A model generated the notes under the pieces. The model was not told the origin of the DNA. It saw only the letters and a list, made by a program, of their open reading frames with translations, and ran no database searches. From the NCBI GenBank assembly GCA_016647705.1, contig JAENRU010000488.1, positions 623,501-687,500 on the forward strand: a stretch of DNA of 64,000 bases, in the 5' to 3' direction. The position numbers and the translations under genes were made by a program. The DNA comes from Eucommia ulmoides. Lineage: Eukaryota; Streptophyta; Magnoliopsida; Garryales; Eucommiaceae. How positions within the stretch are numbered: the first letter of the stretch is position 1; each line of letters opens with the position of its first letter. Below, in pieces: positions 42,601 to 55,171 of the stretch.

Positions 42601-44375
42601 TCGCCCCGAGCGCCTTGCTCGCCTCAGGCGCACCTTTCACAACATTGCCCCAATCGAAATCTAAATTCTAAATCCTAATTGAAACCCTAACAGGAGGTGT
42701 TGCTCGAAATCGATTACAAATCGAAATTGAAACCCTAATTTCGTAATCGAAATCGATTGGCGACGGTGACGAGCAAAGACGATGAAACTGTAACACGGCG
42801 AAGACGATGGCGACAAGGAGGAGAATGGCGAAGACGACGATGAGTAGGAGCGAACGACGATGGCGACGAGGAGTTGAAGCAGACGATGGCCATGGACGAA
42901 ATCGATTGGCAATGGTGACGATGATAGATGAAATCGATTGGCGATGGCGACGAGGACAACGAGGAGGACGGACAAGGAGGAGGAGGACGGACGAGGAGGG
43001 CGACAAACAACAGAAGCTCACGAAGAACAACGTTGAAGAAGAAGAAAAATGAAGAAAAAAAAGATAAAAAAAGAGTTGAAGGCCAGCCCTCACTAACAAT
43101 TCTGTTAATACTGGTTGTGTCTTTCTTTAGGTTTGGGAATGGGATGGGAATGAGAAGAAACAATTTTTTTTTTTGTTTCTCACTCTCTTCACAAAATGAA
43201 GAATCAATTCTAGGATTTTGGATGGGGTGGGATGAGAAACAGTTTTACCAAACGGTGTTCCCTAACATAAATCCCAAAAATCTGGGAATGGGATGGGATG
43301 AGATGGAAACGGTTACCAAACACGGCCTTAGTTAACTATAACTATGATACTAAATACGAATTCAAAATGTACTTGACATCAACTTGGTAGATTTGATCTA
43401 GTTAATATCAACTAAGGACTAAAAATTTAATCAAATGACTGGAAGTCAAAAAGATAAAAAAACTATAAAAATTATAATTGACTCATTTCAAGGACAATCA
43501 AATACTTTTTCGCTTTGCATTTCTTTTTCCCTTTTTTTTTTCCCCATTTACTGCAACTACAAAAAATCCATCTGCCCATTTTGTTACCTTTGTCTATCGT
43601 TTTGTTGATCGAACATTCAGATATTAAGTTTGGCACCTTTTTGCAACTTTTTAAGCATTTTTTGCTTAAAAATAAAAAAAGAACTTAATTTTGGAATCAG
43701 TGTTTATTTCGCACTTAAATAAAGTTCTCTTAAAAACAAAAACATAAATTGAAGTATTTTTTTTTTTTTTGAAAAAAAAAAATAGTTGCTTTTTGTTTCT
43801 TTAATCCTTATATTATAAGAAATTCATGGAGATCCATGTACTAGAGCCTCTCCATTGCTTTTTTTTCTCTTCCCCACAATCATTTATGATTTTATTTTTC
43901 GAATTAAGAGGTCATTTATAGGGATGGTACCAAGATATTATCTGACCTATCATAAGCACTTCTGATTTTCTATTTTTGCTTGCAAGTAAAAGTGTTTTTT
44001 TTGTCAATTTACCAAACGTTGCGCTAATGTTTTTAAATTATGTTTCTTCTAAAAGATTGCGCAAAGCACGATCCGGAGGTGAGTGAAGAGATGGAGAAGA
44101 GTTTCACAGAGCTATTGTCAGACGAATTATCGATGAGGGAGGCTGAAGCTTTGGAAAGACAACAGCGTGCAGACAAGGGACTACTGGACGCCAAAAAGGC
44201 AGCATCACAGTATCAAAAGGAGGCCGACAAGTGCAATTCGGGGATGGAAACGTGTGAAGAAGCCAGAGAAAGGGCTGAATTAGCATTACAATCACAGAGG
44301 AAACTCAGTTCAATTTGGGAAATCCGAGCACGACAAAAAGGGTGGAGAGAGAAGCGCCCCTCCTCCAAGTCTTGA
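39627..44375 (+). CDS. DUF1068 single-pass membrane protein
   Basis: Plant-specific protein of unknown biochemical function. Three exons: 39627-39846, 40594-40614 and 44056-44375, giving 186 residues. Joins are in phase: SLSQ|G, then LNNSYA from a 21-nt microexon, then DCAKHDPEV. The N-terminus is basic (MDTQQKNKQKHKNW), followed by one transmembrane helix (VKLAIVIVGLCLTGYIVC) and a Ser/Cys-rich stretch. The DUF1068 core follows, with DCAKHDPEVSEEMEKSFTEL, LLDAKKAASQYQKEADKC and ETCEEARERAELALQSQRKL, largely coiled-coil, ending WEIRARQKGWREKRPSSKS. The layout suggests a membrane anchor with a soluble coiled coil. From memory it matches At4g04360, which neighbours the PPR gene At4g04370, so this pair may be conserved synteny. 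Intron 2 is swollen to 3.4 kb by transposons. Confidence 0.9.
39857..39893. repeat. GT microsatellite in DUF1068 intron 1
   Basis: About eighteen GT/CT-interrupted dinucleotides start eleven bases after the splice donor. A second, shorter GT-rich patch lies at about 40207-40235. Confidence 0.8.
41245..42647. mobile_element. hAT element, outer copy, split by an inverted copy of itself
   Basis: The ends are CATTGTTATTTAAGGCGCGA and, inverted, CAATGTTGTGAAAGGTGCGC. An exact 8-bp target duplication CCCCAATC lies at 41237-41244 and 42648-42655. Without the inner insert the element is 703 bp (41245-41591 plus 42292-42647). The arms are rich in GAGGCG/CGCCTC motifs and the core is AT-rich. No transposase, so non-autonomous. 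Confidence 0.88.
41592..42283. mobile_element. hAT element, inner copy in opposite orientation
   Basis: 692 bp. It starts CAGTGTTGTGAAAGGCGCGC (the outer element's right end inverted) and ends CACCTTAAATAACAATG (the outer element's left end inverted). The flanks CGAACTTC (41584-41591) and CGGACTTC (42284-42291) match at seven of eight bases. Its sequence is throughout the reverse complement of the outer copy, so a relative inserted into the outer copy in inverted orientation. Confidence 0.88.
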
Positions 44376-45555
44376 ACCAAGCACTAGGGTGGACAAAAAA
44401 GAGAAAAATTCTAACCCTAAACTGTATAGCATTTAGACGTTACAGGTGAATTCAACAGGTAACTTTCGAATTTCGCGGTTCATTATTTACACTATCTAAC
44501 GAGACAATAATTTTACTAAAAGTCCACTAATTCTGTCAGGAGTCCAAAGTCATTGCATAATATGAAAATCACTTCAATATTTTACTTTTATATGAAAATT
44601 TTGCAGTGATTTTCATTTCACTTTGTGATTTTGGACTTGTGAAGAAATTACTGTATAATATTAGTGCGTATCGTACTTCCTTATTCGCCCAATTGTAATT
44701 TTCTAATGTTGCAGTAATTTCTTAGGACCACTGTAATATTTTATCTGAAAATTTTGCAGTGATTTTCATATAGTACAATGATTTTGGATTTAAAAAAAAA
44801 AAAATTATTGTAGTGTGTTGATTTTATGGGCATAATGTACACACTAAGGGAGGTCTGGCTTTTATTCGGTCGGTAATAGTTATTGAGTTAGAAGTGAAAA
44901 TTTTGTCTATTTATTCATTTCTCTTTTAATTTACCTGCCTGTTGACAGAGGTCTGAAGGGGAGGATGCAAAGCTCTGGTATGTCTCTAATACTTTAGCTA
45001 TGTTTGGTTTCCGGAATTAGAAATAAAAAAGTTACTATTATAACTCATTTCTATTTCCCGTGATACCAAACACTTTTTTAATTTCTTGCTATGGTATAGA
45101 AAGTTTTAATATTTAATATTTCTATCAATGTATTATTTATTATTTGATAATTTCAATGTGGTAGTTTTTATTTTATTTTATTAACTAGTCTACTTATTAT
45201 GACGATTTTTTCTAATTTAGCCCACAATTACTGTTCTTTTTACCCATTTCTTTTTGGTTTCAATTAATGAATGTTTTTTTTAATGTAAAAATGCACGAGT
45301 TGTAATAGTCATTTGTTTGTGTGACTAGGTGGAATTTTTATTTTATTGTTTGGTTTTTGTGTGTCCGGGCCAGATTACGCACACCTAGAGTAAGAGCGCT
45401 CTCCCTCACATTAGCTTGGTGTATTCAAAACTAAATTCAAGATTTAATTTTTGGATTGCTTCTCAATAGAGTCAATCTTGGTTAACAAGGAAATGATACA
45501 TTTTTTCTTTCTAACCGAACTAGTTTGGGTGCAACTAGGTGAATAAATCTATTAT
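44376..45555. other. Spacer between the DUF1068 gene and the satellite block
   Basis: No gene. From about 44480 to 44850 the motifs TTTTGCAGTGATTTTCAT and ATTACTGTA repeat in both orientations, resembling the ATTACTGTA MITE family. A small TTTGG-type repeat lies at about 45000-45080. Confidence 0.4.
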
Positions 45556-48500
45556 TATATCTTATCTTAAGATCTTGAAATTTTCAAAGGTTATACTGGA
45601 AATTTCGGTTTTATTTTTTTTTTTACACTGAAAATCATAAAATTTTGGAAGGTTGACACTTACAAAAGTCCTTGATTGCGCAATCATTATGAAAAAGTTA
45701 TAATGCACCGAAAAAATTTCGATTTCGTTACTTTTTTGAAACAATAAAAATTGTGAAATTTATAGAGGCTAACTTTTATGAAACCCTTTAATTTAGCTCT
45801 CATTACAAAAAAATATAATTTCATATGGTAACTTGATGTGAAACCTAAATCTTAAAATTTTCAAAGGTTATAACATTGAAATTTTTTGATTTTGCAACTT
45901 TTGTGAAACAGTAAAAATCTTAAAATTATGAAAGATTAACACACAAAATTCCTTGATTTTGCTACAACATAATTGATTGATAATAGAAGAAATTCATTTG
46001 AACTCAAAATCGTGAAAATCTTTAATGGTATGGCACACTGGAAAATTATGATTTTGTTACTTTTTTAAAACACTTCAAATTGTAAAATTTTAAAAATCTA
46101 ACACTCATAAAACTTCTTGATTTTGCTCAAATCATGAAAAAAAAAATCAACATTTTATATGATAACGGAAGAAATTTATCCGACGCTTAAAACCGTAAAA
46201 TTTTCAAAGGCAATAGCATACTAAAAAAATTTCAATTTCACTACTTTTTTCAAACGAAATTGTAAAATTTTGAAAGGTTAACTCTTACAAAAATTCTCTA
46301 ATTTTGCAATAATTACGACAAAGCATCATCATTTGATTGGGTAATAAAAGAAAATCATCTGAAACTCAAAATCGTTAAATTTTCAAAGGCTATAACACAT
46401 TAAAAAAAAATTGATTTTGCTAATTTTTTCGAACACTTGAAATTGTGAAATTTTGGAAAACTTATACTCATAAGACTTCTTGATATTACTATAATTATGA
46501 CAAAATATAATTTGATAGGGTAACAAAAACAATTGATCAGAAAATCAAAATTGTGAAATTTTCAAAGGTTATTGCATACTGAAAAATTCCGAATTTCTAC
46601 TTTTTCAAAACACTCAAAATTATGAAATTTTGGAAAGTTAAAACTCAGGAAACCCCTGATTTCACTACCATTACAACCAAATATAATTTGATTGCGTAAC
46701 ATAATCAATTGATCTGAAATTGAAAATCGTGAAATTTCAAAGGCTTTGACACACTAAGATCCATTGATTTGATATTTATTTGAAATATTAGAAATTATGA
46801 AAATTTGGAAGGTTAAAAATTGCAAAACCCTTCTAATTTGCTTCCACTACAAGAAAAAATCATTTTATAGTGTAATGGAACTCAATATTGTAAAATTTTT
46901 AAAGGTTATAGTACCACTGAAAAACTCTTATTTTACTACTTTTTTTAAACACTTAAAATCGTGAAATTTTGAAAGGGTAAAACTCACGACCACCCCTCCC
47001 CCCTCCCCCAATTTCGCTACTCTTACGACAAAACATCATTTGATTGAATAATGACAACAAATGCAAATGATTCTTTCTCGTAATGGTATCGAAATTTTTT
47101 TTGAGGGGGGGGGTCATGAGTGTTAACCTTTCAAGGAGGGGGGGGAGGGTTCATGAGTATTAACCTTTCAAAATTTCACGATTTCGAGTGTTTAAAATAG
47201 TAGCAAAATTAGATTTTTTCGGTATACTACATTTGAAAATTTCACGATTTTGAGTTGCAGATAAATTTCTTCAGTTAACCAATCAAGTGATACTTTCTCA
47301 TAATGGTATCAAAATCAAGGGGTTTTCTGAGTGTTAGCCTTTCAAATTTTCATGATATCAAGTGCTTCAAAAAGTTGGCAACTTCGAAATTTTTCGATGT
47401 GTTATCATCGCCTTTGAAAAATTCACGATTTTATGTTTTGGATCAATTACTTTTGTCACCCAATCAAATGATACTTTCTTATAATGTTATAGAATTAGAG
47501 GGATTTCGTGAGTGTTAACCTTTTAAAATTTCACGATTTCGAGTGCTTAGAAAAAAGTATCGAAATCAGATTTTTTCGGTGTGGCCTTCGAAGATTTTAT
47601 GATTTTGAGTTATGGATCAATTGTTTACGTTACCCTATAAAATGATTATTTCTCGTAATGATATCGAAATTAGGGGGTTTCGTGAGTGTTAACCTTTTAA
47701 AATTTCACGTTTTAAGTGTTTTAAAAAGTAGTAAAATCGAGATTTTTCGGTGTGCTATTGTCTTTGAAAATTTTATGATTTTGAGTTTCGGATGAATTTC
47801 TACAGTTAACCAATCGAATGATGTTTTCTCATAATGGTATCGAAATCGAAAGGTTTATCGAGTATTAGCCTTTAAAAATTTCATGATGTAGAATGTTTAA
47901 AAAAATTAGCGAAATTGAATTTTTTCTGTATTATATACTTTAAAAAATTCTTGATTTTGTGTTCTAGATCAAGTACTTCTGTTACCCTAACAAATGATAC
48001 TTTCTCATAATGTTATCGAAAGAGTGGGGGTTTCGTGAGTGTGAGCCTTTCAATATTCACGTTTTCTTTTGTTTCAAAAAAATAGAGAAATCAGGTTTTT
48101 CAGCATGTTATAGTTTTTGAAAATTTCGCGATTTTAAGTTTCTGTTGAATTACTTCAGTTAACAAATCAAATGATATTTTCTCATATTGGTAAAGAAATA
48201 TGATGGTTTTGTGATTGTTAATTTTTCAAAATTTCATTATTTTGAGTGTTCAAAAAAATTAGGGAAATCGAATTTTTCGATGTGCTATATTCTTTAAAAA
48301 TTTCATGATTTTGACCTTTAAATCAATTACTTCCGTTAACTTATCAAATGATATTTTCTCAAAATGGTATTGAAATCCAGGAGTTTCAAGAGTGTTAGTC
48401 ATTAAAAATTACACGATTTTGAGTATTTCAATAAAGTAGAAAAATCGAGATTTTTTGGTCTACAATAGCCTTTGAATATTTCATGATTTTGAGTTCCGAA

Positions 48501-48670
48501 TAAATTACTTATGTGACCCTATCAAATTAAGGTTTGTCATAATGGGATTGAAATCGAAGGGTTTGACGAGGATAGTCTTTTAAAATTTATGATTTTAAGT
48601 GTTTCAAAAAATTAGCAAAATCACAATTTTTCGTAATAGTATTGAAATCATAGGGGTTTCGTTAGTTTTA

Positions 48671-50580
48671 GAGTTGTTTACGTAATAAATATTTAAAAAA
48701 AATAAAATTATTGAAAGAGTTCATGTTTGAACTTATTTATGCGAGGAATGCATTTCGGCCTTGTGAAGGTCGGGATAAAAAAAATCATATATATATATAT
48801 ATTTAAGGTATTTGATCTCGGCCTTGTGAAGGATGGGATAAAAAAAAAAAATTTTTTTTTTTTTTTTTTATGTGTTTATGTTTTGGTCCAATAAATTTTT
48901 AAAGTTTTCGATAATTTTGAGTTGATTAACGGTGGTCTATCGATATTTTAAATAAATCTAATTTTTTTTGCATATAAATTATGTTCATAACACTACATAA
49001 CAAAACTTAGAACACTAAAAATAGACAAGTGGATGAATTTTAAAAAATCGTCAAAGTTGACCAGACGAGTTATTTCGATAACGGCGGAATTTTTTTCGGC
49101 AATTTAGAATTAACAAAAGATTGCATGTTCGTAACATAAATGAACCAAATTTTTTTGTATATAAACTATATTCATAACAGTATATAACAAAACTTAGAAC
49201 ACTAAAAATGGACAAGTGGATGAATTTTAAATAATCGCCAAAGTTGACCAGACGAGTTGTTTTGATGACGATGCAGTTTTTTTGAAAACTTTGAGTTAAC
49301 AAAAAATAGTCGTCTATCCATAATAGAAATGAACCTGATTTTTTTATATAAAAACTACGTTCATAATACTAAATAATAAAATCGAGAACACCAAACACGG
49401 ATAAGGAAATATATGGTGTTAAGAGAAGAAAAAGTTTAGATGAACATAACTTTACGCTCGGTGGTCCGTTTGGGGCGATTGTTTTTTTAATTTTAGGTAT
49501 TTTTTCGAGATCTAGGCGTGGCAAATTGCCGTAAGCTATTTGATAGAGTATTTTTTCAAATAAATTCCGTTTTCACCTTCAATTTTGGATTCGAAGTGTT
49601 GGGTGACTAAATTTGTAATCTTCGTCGCGAGCGTGCGTCTTGTCTTGTTGGTAAAATTAAAATCTTCAAAAGCTAGAGTGATGACTCAGATCAGACCCAA
49701 CTTTCAAAAAATAAATCACCCCCAACGGACCACCGAGCGCAAAGTTATGTCCATCCAAATTTTGAAGAACAATATAGCATTTTGAAACGTTGAAGAGCAA
49801 TAAAATGTTGTAGCAATAACCATTATTTAAAAATTATTCACTAATCCAGTTTTGGTATTCTCGATTTTATTATTTAGCGTTACCAACTTTGATGATTATT
49901 TAAAAATTATTCACTAGTTTGTTTTTACTGTTCTAAATTTTGTTATGTAGTGTTATGAATATAGTTTATATACAAAAAAATTGGTTCATTTCTATTACGG
50001 ACATGCAATCTTTTGTTAATTATAAATTGTCAAAAAAAATTCCGCCATTAGCGAAACAACTCGTTTGGTCAACTTTGGCGATTTTTTAAAATTCATCCAC
50101 TTATCCGTTTTTAGTGTTCTAAGTTTTGTTATGTAGTGTTATGAACATAATTTATATACAAAAAATTTGGTTCATTTCTGTTACGGACATGCAATCTTTT
50201 GTTAATTCTAAATTGCCGAAAAAAATTCTGCCGTTATCGAAACAACTCGTCTGGTTAACTTTGGCGATTTTTTAAAATTCATCCACTTGTCCGTTTTTAG
50301 TGTTCTAAGTTTTGTTATATAGTGTTATGAACGTAGTTTATATTCAAAAAAATTAGATTTATTTAAAATATCGATAAATTACCGTTAATCAACTTAAAGT
50401 TGCCAAAAACTTTAAAAATTTATTGGGCCAAAAAAAAAAAAAAAAAAATCACCAAAAAAAAAATAATTTTTTTTGATTCCGGCCTTCACAAGGCCGAAAT
50501 GCATTCCTCGTGTAAATAAGTTCAAATATGAACTCTTTCAGTAATTTTTTTTTTTAAAATATTTATTACGTAAACAACTT
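48671..50580. mobile_element. Foldback Mutator-like element in the satellite
   Basis: Ends GAGTTGTTTACGTAATAAAT and ATTTATTACGTAAACAACTT start a very long inverted repeat. Flanks GTTAGTTTTA (48661-48670) and GTTAGTGTTA (50581-50590) match at nine of ten bases, and the satellite monomer resumes right after. The arms hold about three tandem units of roughly 165 bp each (CATAACACTACATAACAAAA ... GACAAGTGGATGAATTTTA) in mirrored order. The inverted symmetry reaches 49440 and 49760 (GCTCGGTGGTCCGTTTGG), so nearly the whole 1.9 kb can fold back. No transposase. Long TIRs and a 9-10 bp duplication fit a MULE. Confidence 0.8.
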
Positions 50581-53500
50581 GTTAGTGTTACCCTTTCAAA
50601 ATTTCACGACTTCAAGTGTTTAAAAAAAAGTAGCGAAATCGAAATTTTTCTCTGGACAATATAGCCTTTGAAAATTTCACGTTTTTGAGTTTCAAATGAA
50701 TTTTTTAAGTTAACCAATCAAATGATGTTTTCCGACAAGGGTATTAAAATCAGATGGTTTTTTGAGTGCTAACCTTTCAAACTTTCACGATTTTGAGTGT
50801 TTAAAAAAATTAGCGAATTCAGAATTTTTCGGTGTGAGATAGCTTTTGAAAAATTCACGATTTTGTGTCTGGATCAATTGCTTCCGTTACCCTATACATG
50901 ATATATTCTCGTAATGTTATCAAAATAGGGTGTTTCGTGAGTGTTAACCTTTTAAAATTTCATAATTTTGATTATTTAAAAAAAGAAGGTAATCGGATTT
51001 TTTCAGTATGTTATAACCTTTGAAAATTTCACGATTTTGAGTTCCAGATCAATTGCTTCTATTACCCTATCAAATGATGTTTTGTCTTAATAGGATAAAA
51101 ATCGGATGGTTTTACGATTGTTAGCCTTTCATAATTTCATGATTTCGAGTGTTACAAAAAATTAGCAAAATTGGGATTTTTCGATGCGCTTTAAAAATTT
51201 TGACGATTTTGAGTTCAGGATCGATTGCTTCCGTTACCCTATGAAATATTTCTTTCTCGTAATGATATTGAAATCGGTAGGTTTCATAAGTGTTAATCTT
51301 TCAAAATTTCATGATTTTGAGTTTTAAAAAAGTAGCAAAATTGAGATTTTCGGTGTGCTATCTTTTAAAATTTTCAAGATTTTGAGTTTTGGATGAATTT
51401 CTTTAATTAATCAATCAAATTATTCTCTCTCATGATGGTTTCGAAATTTCGAGTCTTTCAAAAAATTAGCAAAATCAGCTTTTTTGGGTGTGCTATATAG
51501 CCTTTGAAAAATTCAAGATTTTGTGTTTTGGATCATTTGTTTTCATTACCTCATCAAATGATACTTTCTTGTAAAGCAAAGAAATCAGAATTTTTCTGAG
51601 TGCTATGGCCTTTGAAAAATTTATGATTTTGAGTTTTAGACCAATTGATTTTTTTACCTATACAAATTATGTTTTTTTTCATAATTGGAGAGAAATTAGG
51701 GGATTTGTGGTTGTTAGTCTTTCAAAATTTCAAAATTTCGAGCGTTTAAAAGAAGTAGCAAAATTAAAAATTCTCGGTGTGCTGTAGACTTCGAAAATTT
51801 CACCATTTTGTGTTTCGAATGAATTTCTTCGGTTACCTAATCAAATGATGCTTTCTCGTAATGGTAGTGAAATTGGAGGGGTTTTGTGAGCGTTAACCTT
51901 ATAAAATTTCAAGATTTTGATTGTTTCAAAAAAGTAGGTGAAATTGGAATTTTTCAGTATATTATAACCTTTGAAAAATTTACGATTTTGATTTCCGATC
52001 AATTGCTTCCATTATCCTATCAAATGATGTTTTGTCTTTATGGGGTTGAAATCGGAGGGTTTTGCAAGTGTTAGGTTTTCAAAATTTCACGATTTTGAGT
52101 GTATAAAAAATATAGCAAAATCAAGATTTTTTTGTGTGTTATACTTTTTAAAAATTTCACGATTTTGAGTTCTGCATCAATTGTTGTCGTTACCCTGTCA
52201 AATGATGTTTCGTCCTTATGGGGTTGAAATCGGAGGGTTTTGTGAGTGTTAATCTTCACAAATTTCATGCTTTGATTATTCCAAATAATTAGCGAAATCG
52301 AAATTTTTCGGTGTGTTGTAACCTTGGAAAATTTCACCGTTTCGAGTGTTTAAAAAAATAGCGAAATCGAGATTTTTTCCATTACTCTATCAAATGATGT
52401 TTTCTCGTAATGAGATTGAAATCGGAGGATTTTGCGAGTTTTACGATTTTGAATGTTTTAAAAAATTAACAAAATCAAAATTTTTCAGTGTGTATAGCCT
52501 TTGAAAATTTTATAATTTTGAATTCTGGCTCAATCGCTTCTATTACCTTTCAAATTATGTTTTCTCGTAATGGTATCGAAATTGAATTTTTTTTTGTTGT
52601 GCTATTAAACCTTTGAAAATTTCACGATTTTGAATTTTGGATCAATCGCTTCCATTACTCTATCAAATGATGTTTTCTCGTAATGGAATCGAAATCGGAG
52701 GATTTTGCGAGTTTTAGCCTTTAAAAATTTTACGATTTTGAATGTTTTAAAAAATTAGCAAAATCAGAATTTTTCAGTGTGTTACCTTTGAAAATTTTAT
52801 AATTTTAAATTCTGTCTCAATTGTTTCTGTTACCCTTTTAAATTATGCTCTCTTGTAATGGTATCGAAATTGAGATTTTTCGGTATGCAATAACCTTTGA
52901 AAATTTCACAATTTTGATTTTTCGATCAATCGGTGTGCTATAGCCTTTGTAAATTTCATGATCTTGAATTCTGCATCAATTGCTTCCATTACCCTGTCAA
53001 ATTATGATTTTTCATGATAAGATTAAAATTTTAACGATTTCGAGTATTTCAAAAAATTAAAAAATCCAGAATTTTCAGCAAAATCGGAGAGTTTTTTGTG
53101 TTATTAAAATTTTTTACGATTTTAAGTGTTCGAAAAAATCAGCAAAATCAAAATGTTTCGGTGTGCTACAGCCTTGGAAAAATTCACGAGTTTGTGTTTT
53201 GGATCAATTATTTCCGTTATCCTATCAAATTAAACTTTTTGCTAATGTTATCGAAATAGGGGGTTTTATGAGTGTTAGTCTTTTAAAATTTTACGATTTT
53301 AAGTGTTTCAAAAAGTTGCAAAATTCAGCTAATTTGGTGTGCTATAGTCTATGAAAAAATCACGATTTTGAGTTTCAAATGAATTCTCCAGTTAATCAAT
53401 CAAAAATTATTTCTCATAATGGTATAAAAGTCTTCCAAAATTTCATGATTTCAAGTGTTTTAAAAAATTAGCGGAATCAATGTTTCAGTGTGCTATAACC

Positions 53501-54583
53501 TTTATAAATTTCACAATTTTGAATTCCGGATCAATTACTTATGTTACCATGTTAAATTATGTTTTCTCGTAATGGGATTGAAATTGCAGGGGATTTTGTG
53601 AGTTTGAGCTTTCAAAAATTTCATAATTTTGAGTGTTTCAAAAAATTAGGAAAATCGAGAATTTTCGATGTGCTATAATATAGCCTTTGAAGAATTTACA
53701 ATTTTGAGTTCTGGATCAATTGTTCTATTACTCTATCAAAAGATTTTTTCTCATAATGGTATCGAAATCCGGAAGAGGGGGGGAAGGGGGGGAGGTTCGT
53801 GAGTGTTAACCTTTTAAAAAATTTCGATTTTGAGTGTTTAAAAAAAGTAGCAAAATCAGAATTTCTCGGTATGCTTCAATCTTTGAAAATTTCACGATTT
53901 TGAGTTTCGGATGAATTTTTTCCGTTAACCAATCAAATGATATTTTCTCATAATTGTATCAAAATTTTTGGGGTTTCTTGAGTGTTAAGCCTTTCAAAAT
54001 TTCCCAATTTCAAGTTTTCAAAAAATTAGTAAAATAAGAATTTTTCGATATGCAGCCTTGGAAAAATTCACGATTTTGTGTTGTGGATCAATTCCATCTG
54101 TTACCCTATCAAATGATATTTTTTCCTAATTTTATCGAAATAGGGGATTTCGTGAGTATTAGCTTTCAAAATTTCACGATTTCGAGTGTTTAAAAAAATC
54201 AACACAATTGAGTTTTTTTTGTGTGTGCTAGCCTTTAAAAAATTCACGATTTTAAGTTTCAGATTAATTGCTTTATAGTTAACCAATCAAATGATAATTT
54301 CTCATAATGGTATCAAAATCGGAAGGTTTTGTGAGTGTTATTTCAAAATTTTATGATTTAGAGTGTTTCAAAAAATTAGTGAAATAAAAAAAAATTGGTG
54401 TGTTATATAGTCTTGGAAAAATTCACGATTTTGTGTTCTGGATCAATTACTTCCATTACCCTATCAAATTATATTTTCTCCTAATTTTATCAAAATAGCG
54501 GGTTTCGTGAGTATTAGTCTTTCAAAAGTTCGCGATTTCGATTGTTTCAAAAAATAGTGAAATTTGGCTTATTTGGTGTGCAA

Positions 54584-54886
54584 TAGGGATGGTCATGGGC
54601 CGGGCCGGGCCAGGCTCGGGCCGGGTTTTGACTAGAGTATTACACAAAAATGTTAGGCCTTAGCCCGGTTCGGCCCTATGATCGGGCCCTAATTTCATGC
54701 CCAAACCCGGCCCTACAAAAAAAAATGAAGCCCAGGCTCGGCCCGGCCCTATATTTTTTTTTTAAAATTTAAAAATTAAATACTAAAATTACAAAATGAC
54801 TCATTAACTCTCTCTCTATGAAGATGAATGAAACTAGGGTTTGTTAAATTATCTAGCTGAAATCGAAAATTACAAAATGGCCCCTT

Positions 54887-54976
<90 letters not shown>

Positions 54977-55171
54977 TTTTTATATTTTAAAAAAGTTTGG
55001 GCCAGTCCGGCCCGGCCCTAAACAAAAATAATCAAGTCCTAGCCCGGCCCTAAAAATGAATGGGCCTTAGTCTTTAGGCCCTAGCCCGGCCCATGGGCTT
55101 AAACACCAAGCCCAAGCCCTAAAAAAATAGGGTCGGGCTGGGCGGGCCGATCGGGCCCATAACCATCCCTA
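54584..55171. mobile_element. GC-rich-ended hAT element in the satellite
   Basis: The ends are TAGGGATGGTCATGGGCCGG and CGGGCCCATAACCATCCCTA. An exact 8-bp target duplication GTGTGCAA lies at 54576-54583 and 55172-55179 within a satellite monomer. The arms are GGGCC/GGCCC-rich and the core has CT and TA microsatellites (about 54887-54963). Non-autonomous. Its TAGGGRTGG ends resemble those of the hAT element at 8597-9547. Confidence 0.88.

Larger units (their letters stand above)
40936..43327. mobile_element. Large MITE-like element in DUF1068 intron 2
   Basis: The left end GGGCTTGTTTGGGAACCATT and the right end, whose inverse reads GGCCGTGTTTGGTAACCGTT, are inverted repeats continuing as TTCCATCCCATCCC. 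Without the inner hAT elements it is about 1 kb. The right part has repeated GAAGACGATGGCGACGAGGA-like sequence, giving long but unconvincing ORFs on both strands at 42660-43340. Target duplication not resolved. Confidence 0.6.

Noticed and set aside
42660-43340. Several long ORFs on both strands (up to 143 codons)
   Set aside because: Low-complexity GATGGCGACGA-like repeats inside the MITE in the DUF1068 intron; translations are Arg/Ser-rich or Arg/Asp-rich with no motif.
46840-46860. CACTACAAGAAAAAATC, resembling a CACTA terminus
   Set aside because: It falls at the normal phase of the satellite monomer, whose consensus has CATTACGAGAAAACATC there, so it is a chance variant and no subterminal motifs follow.
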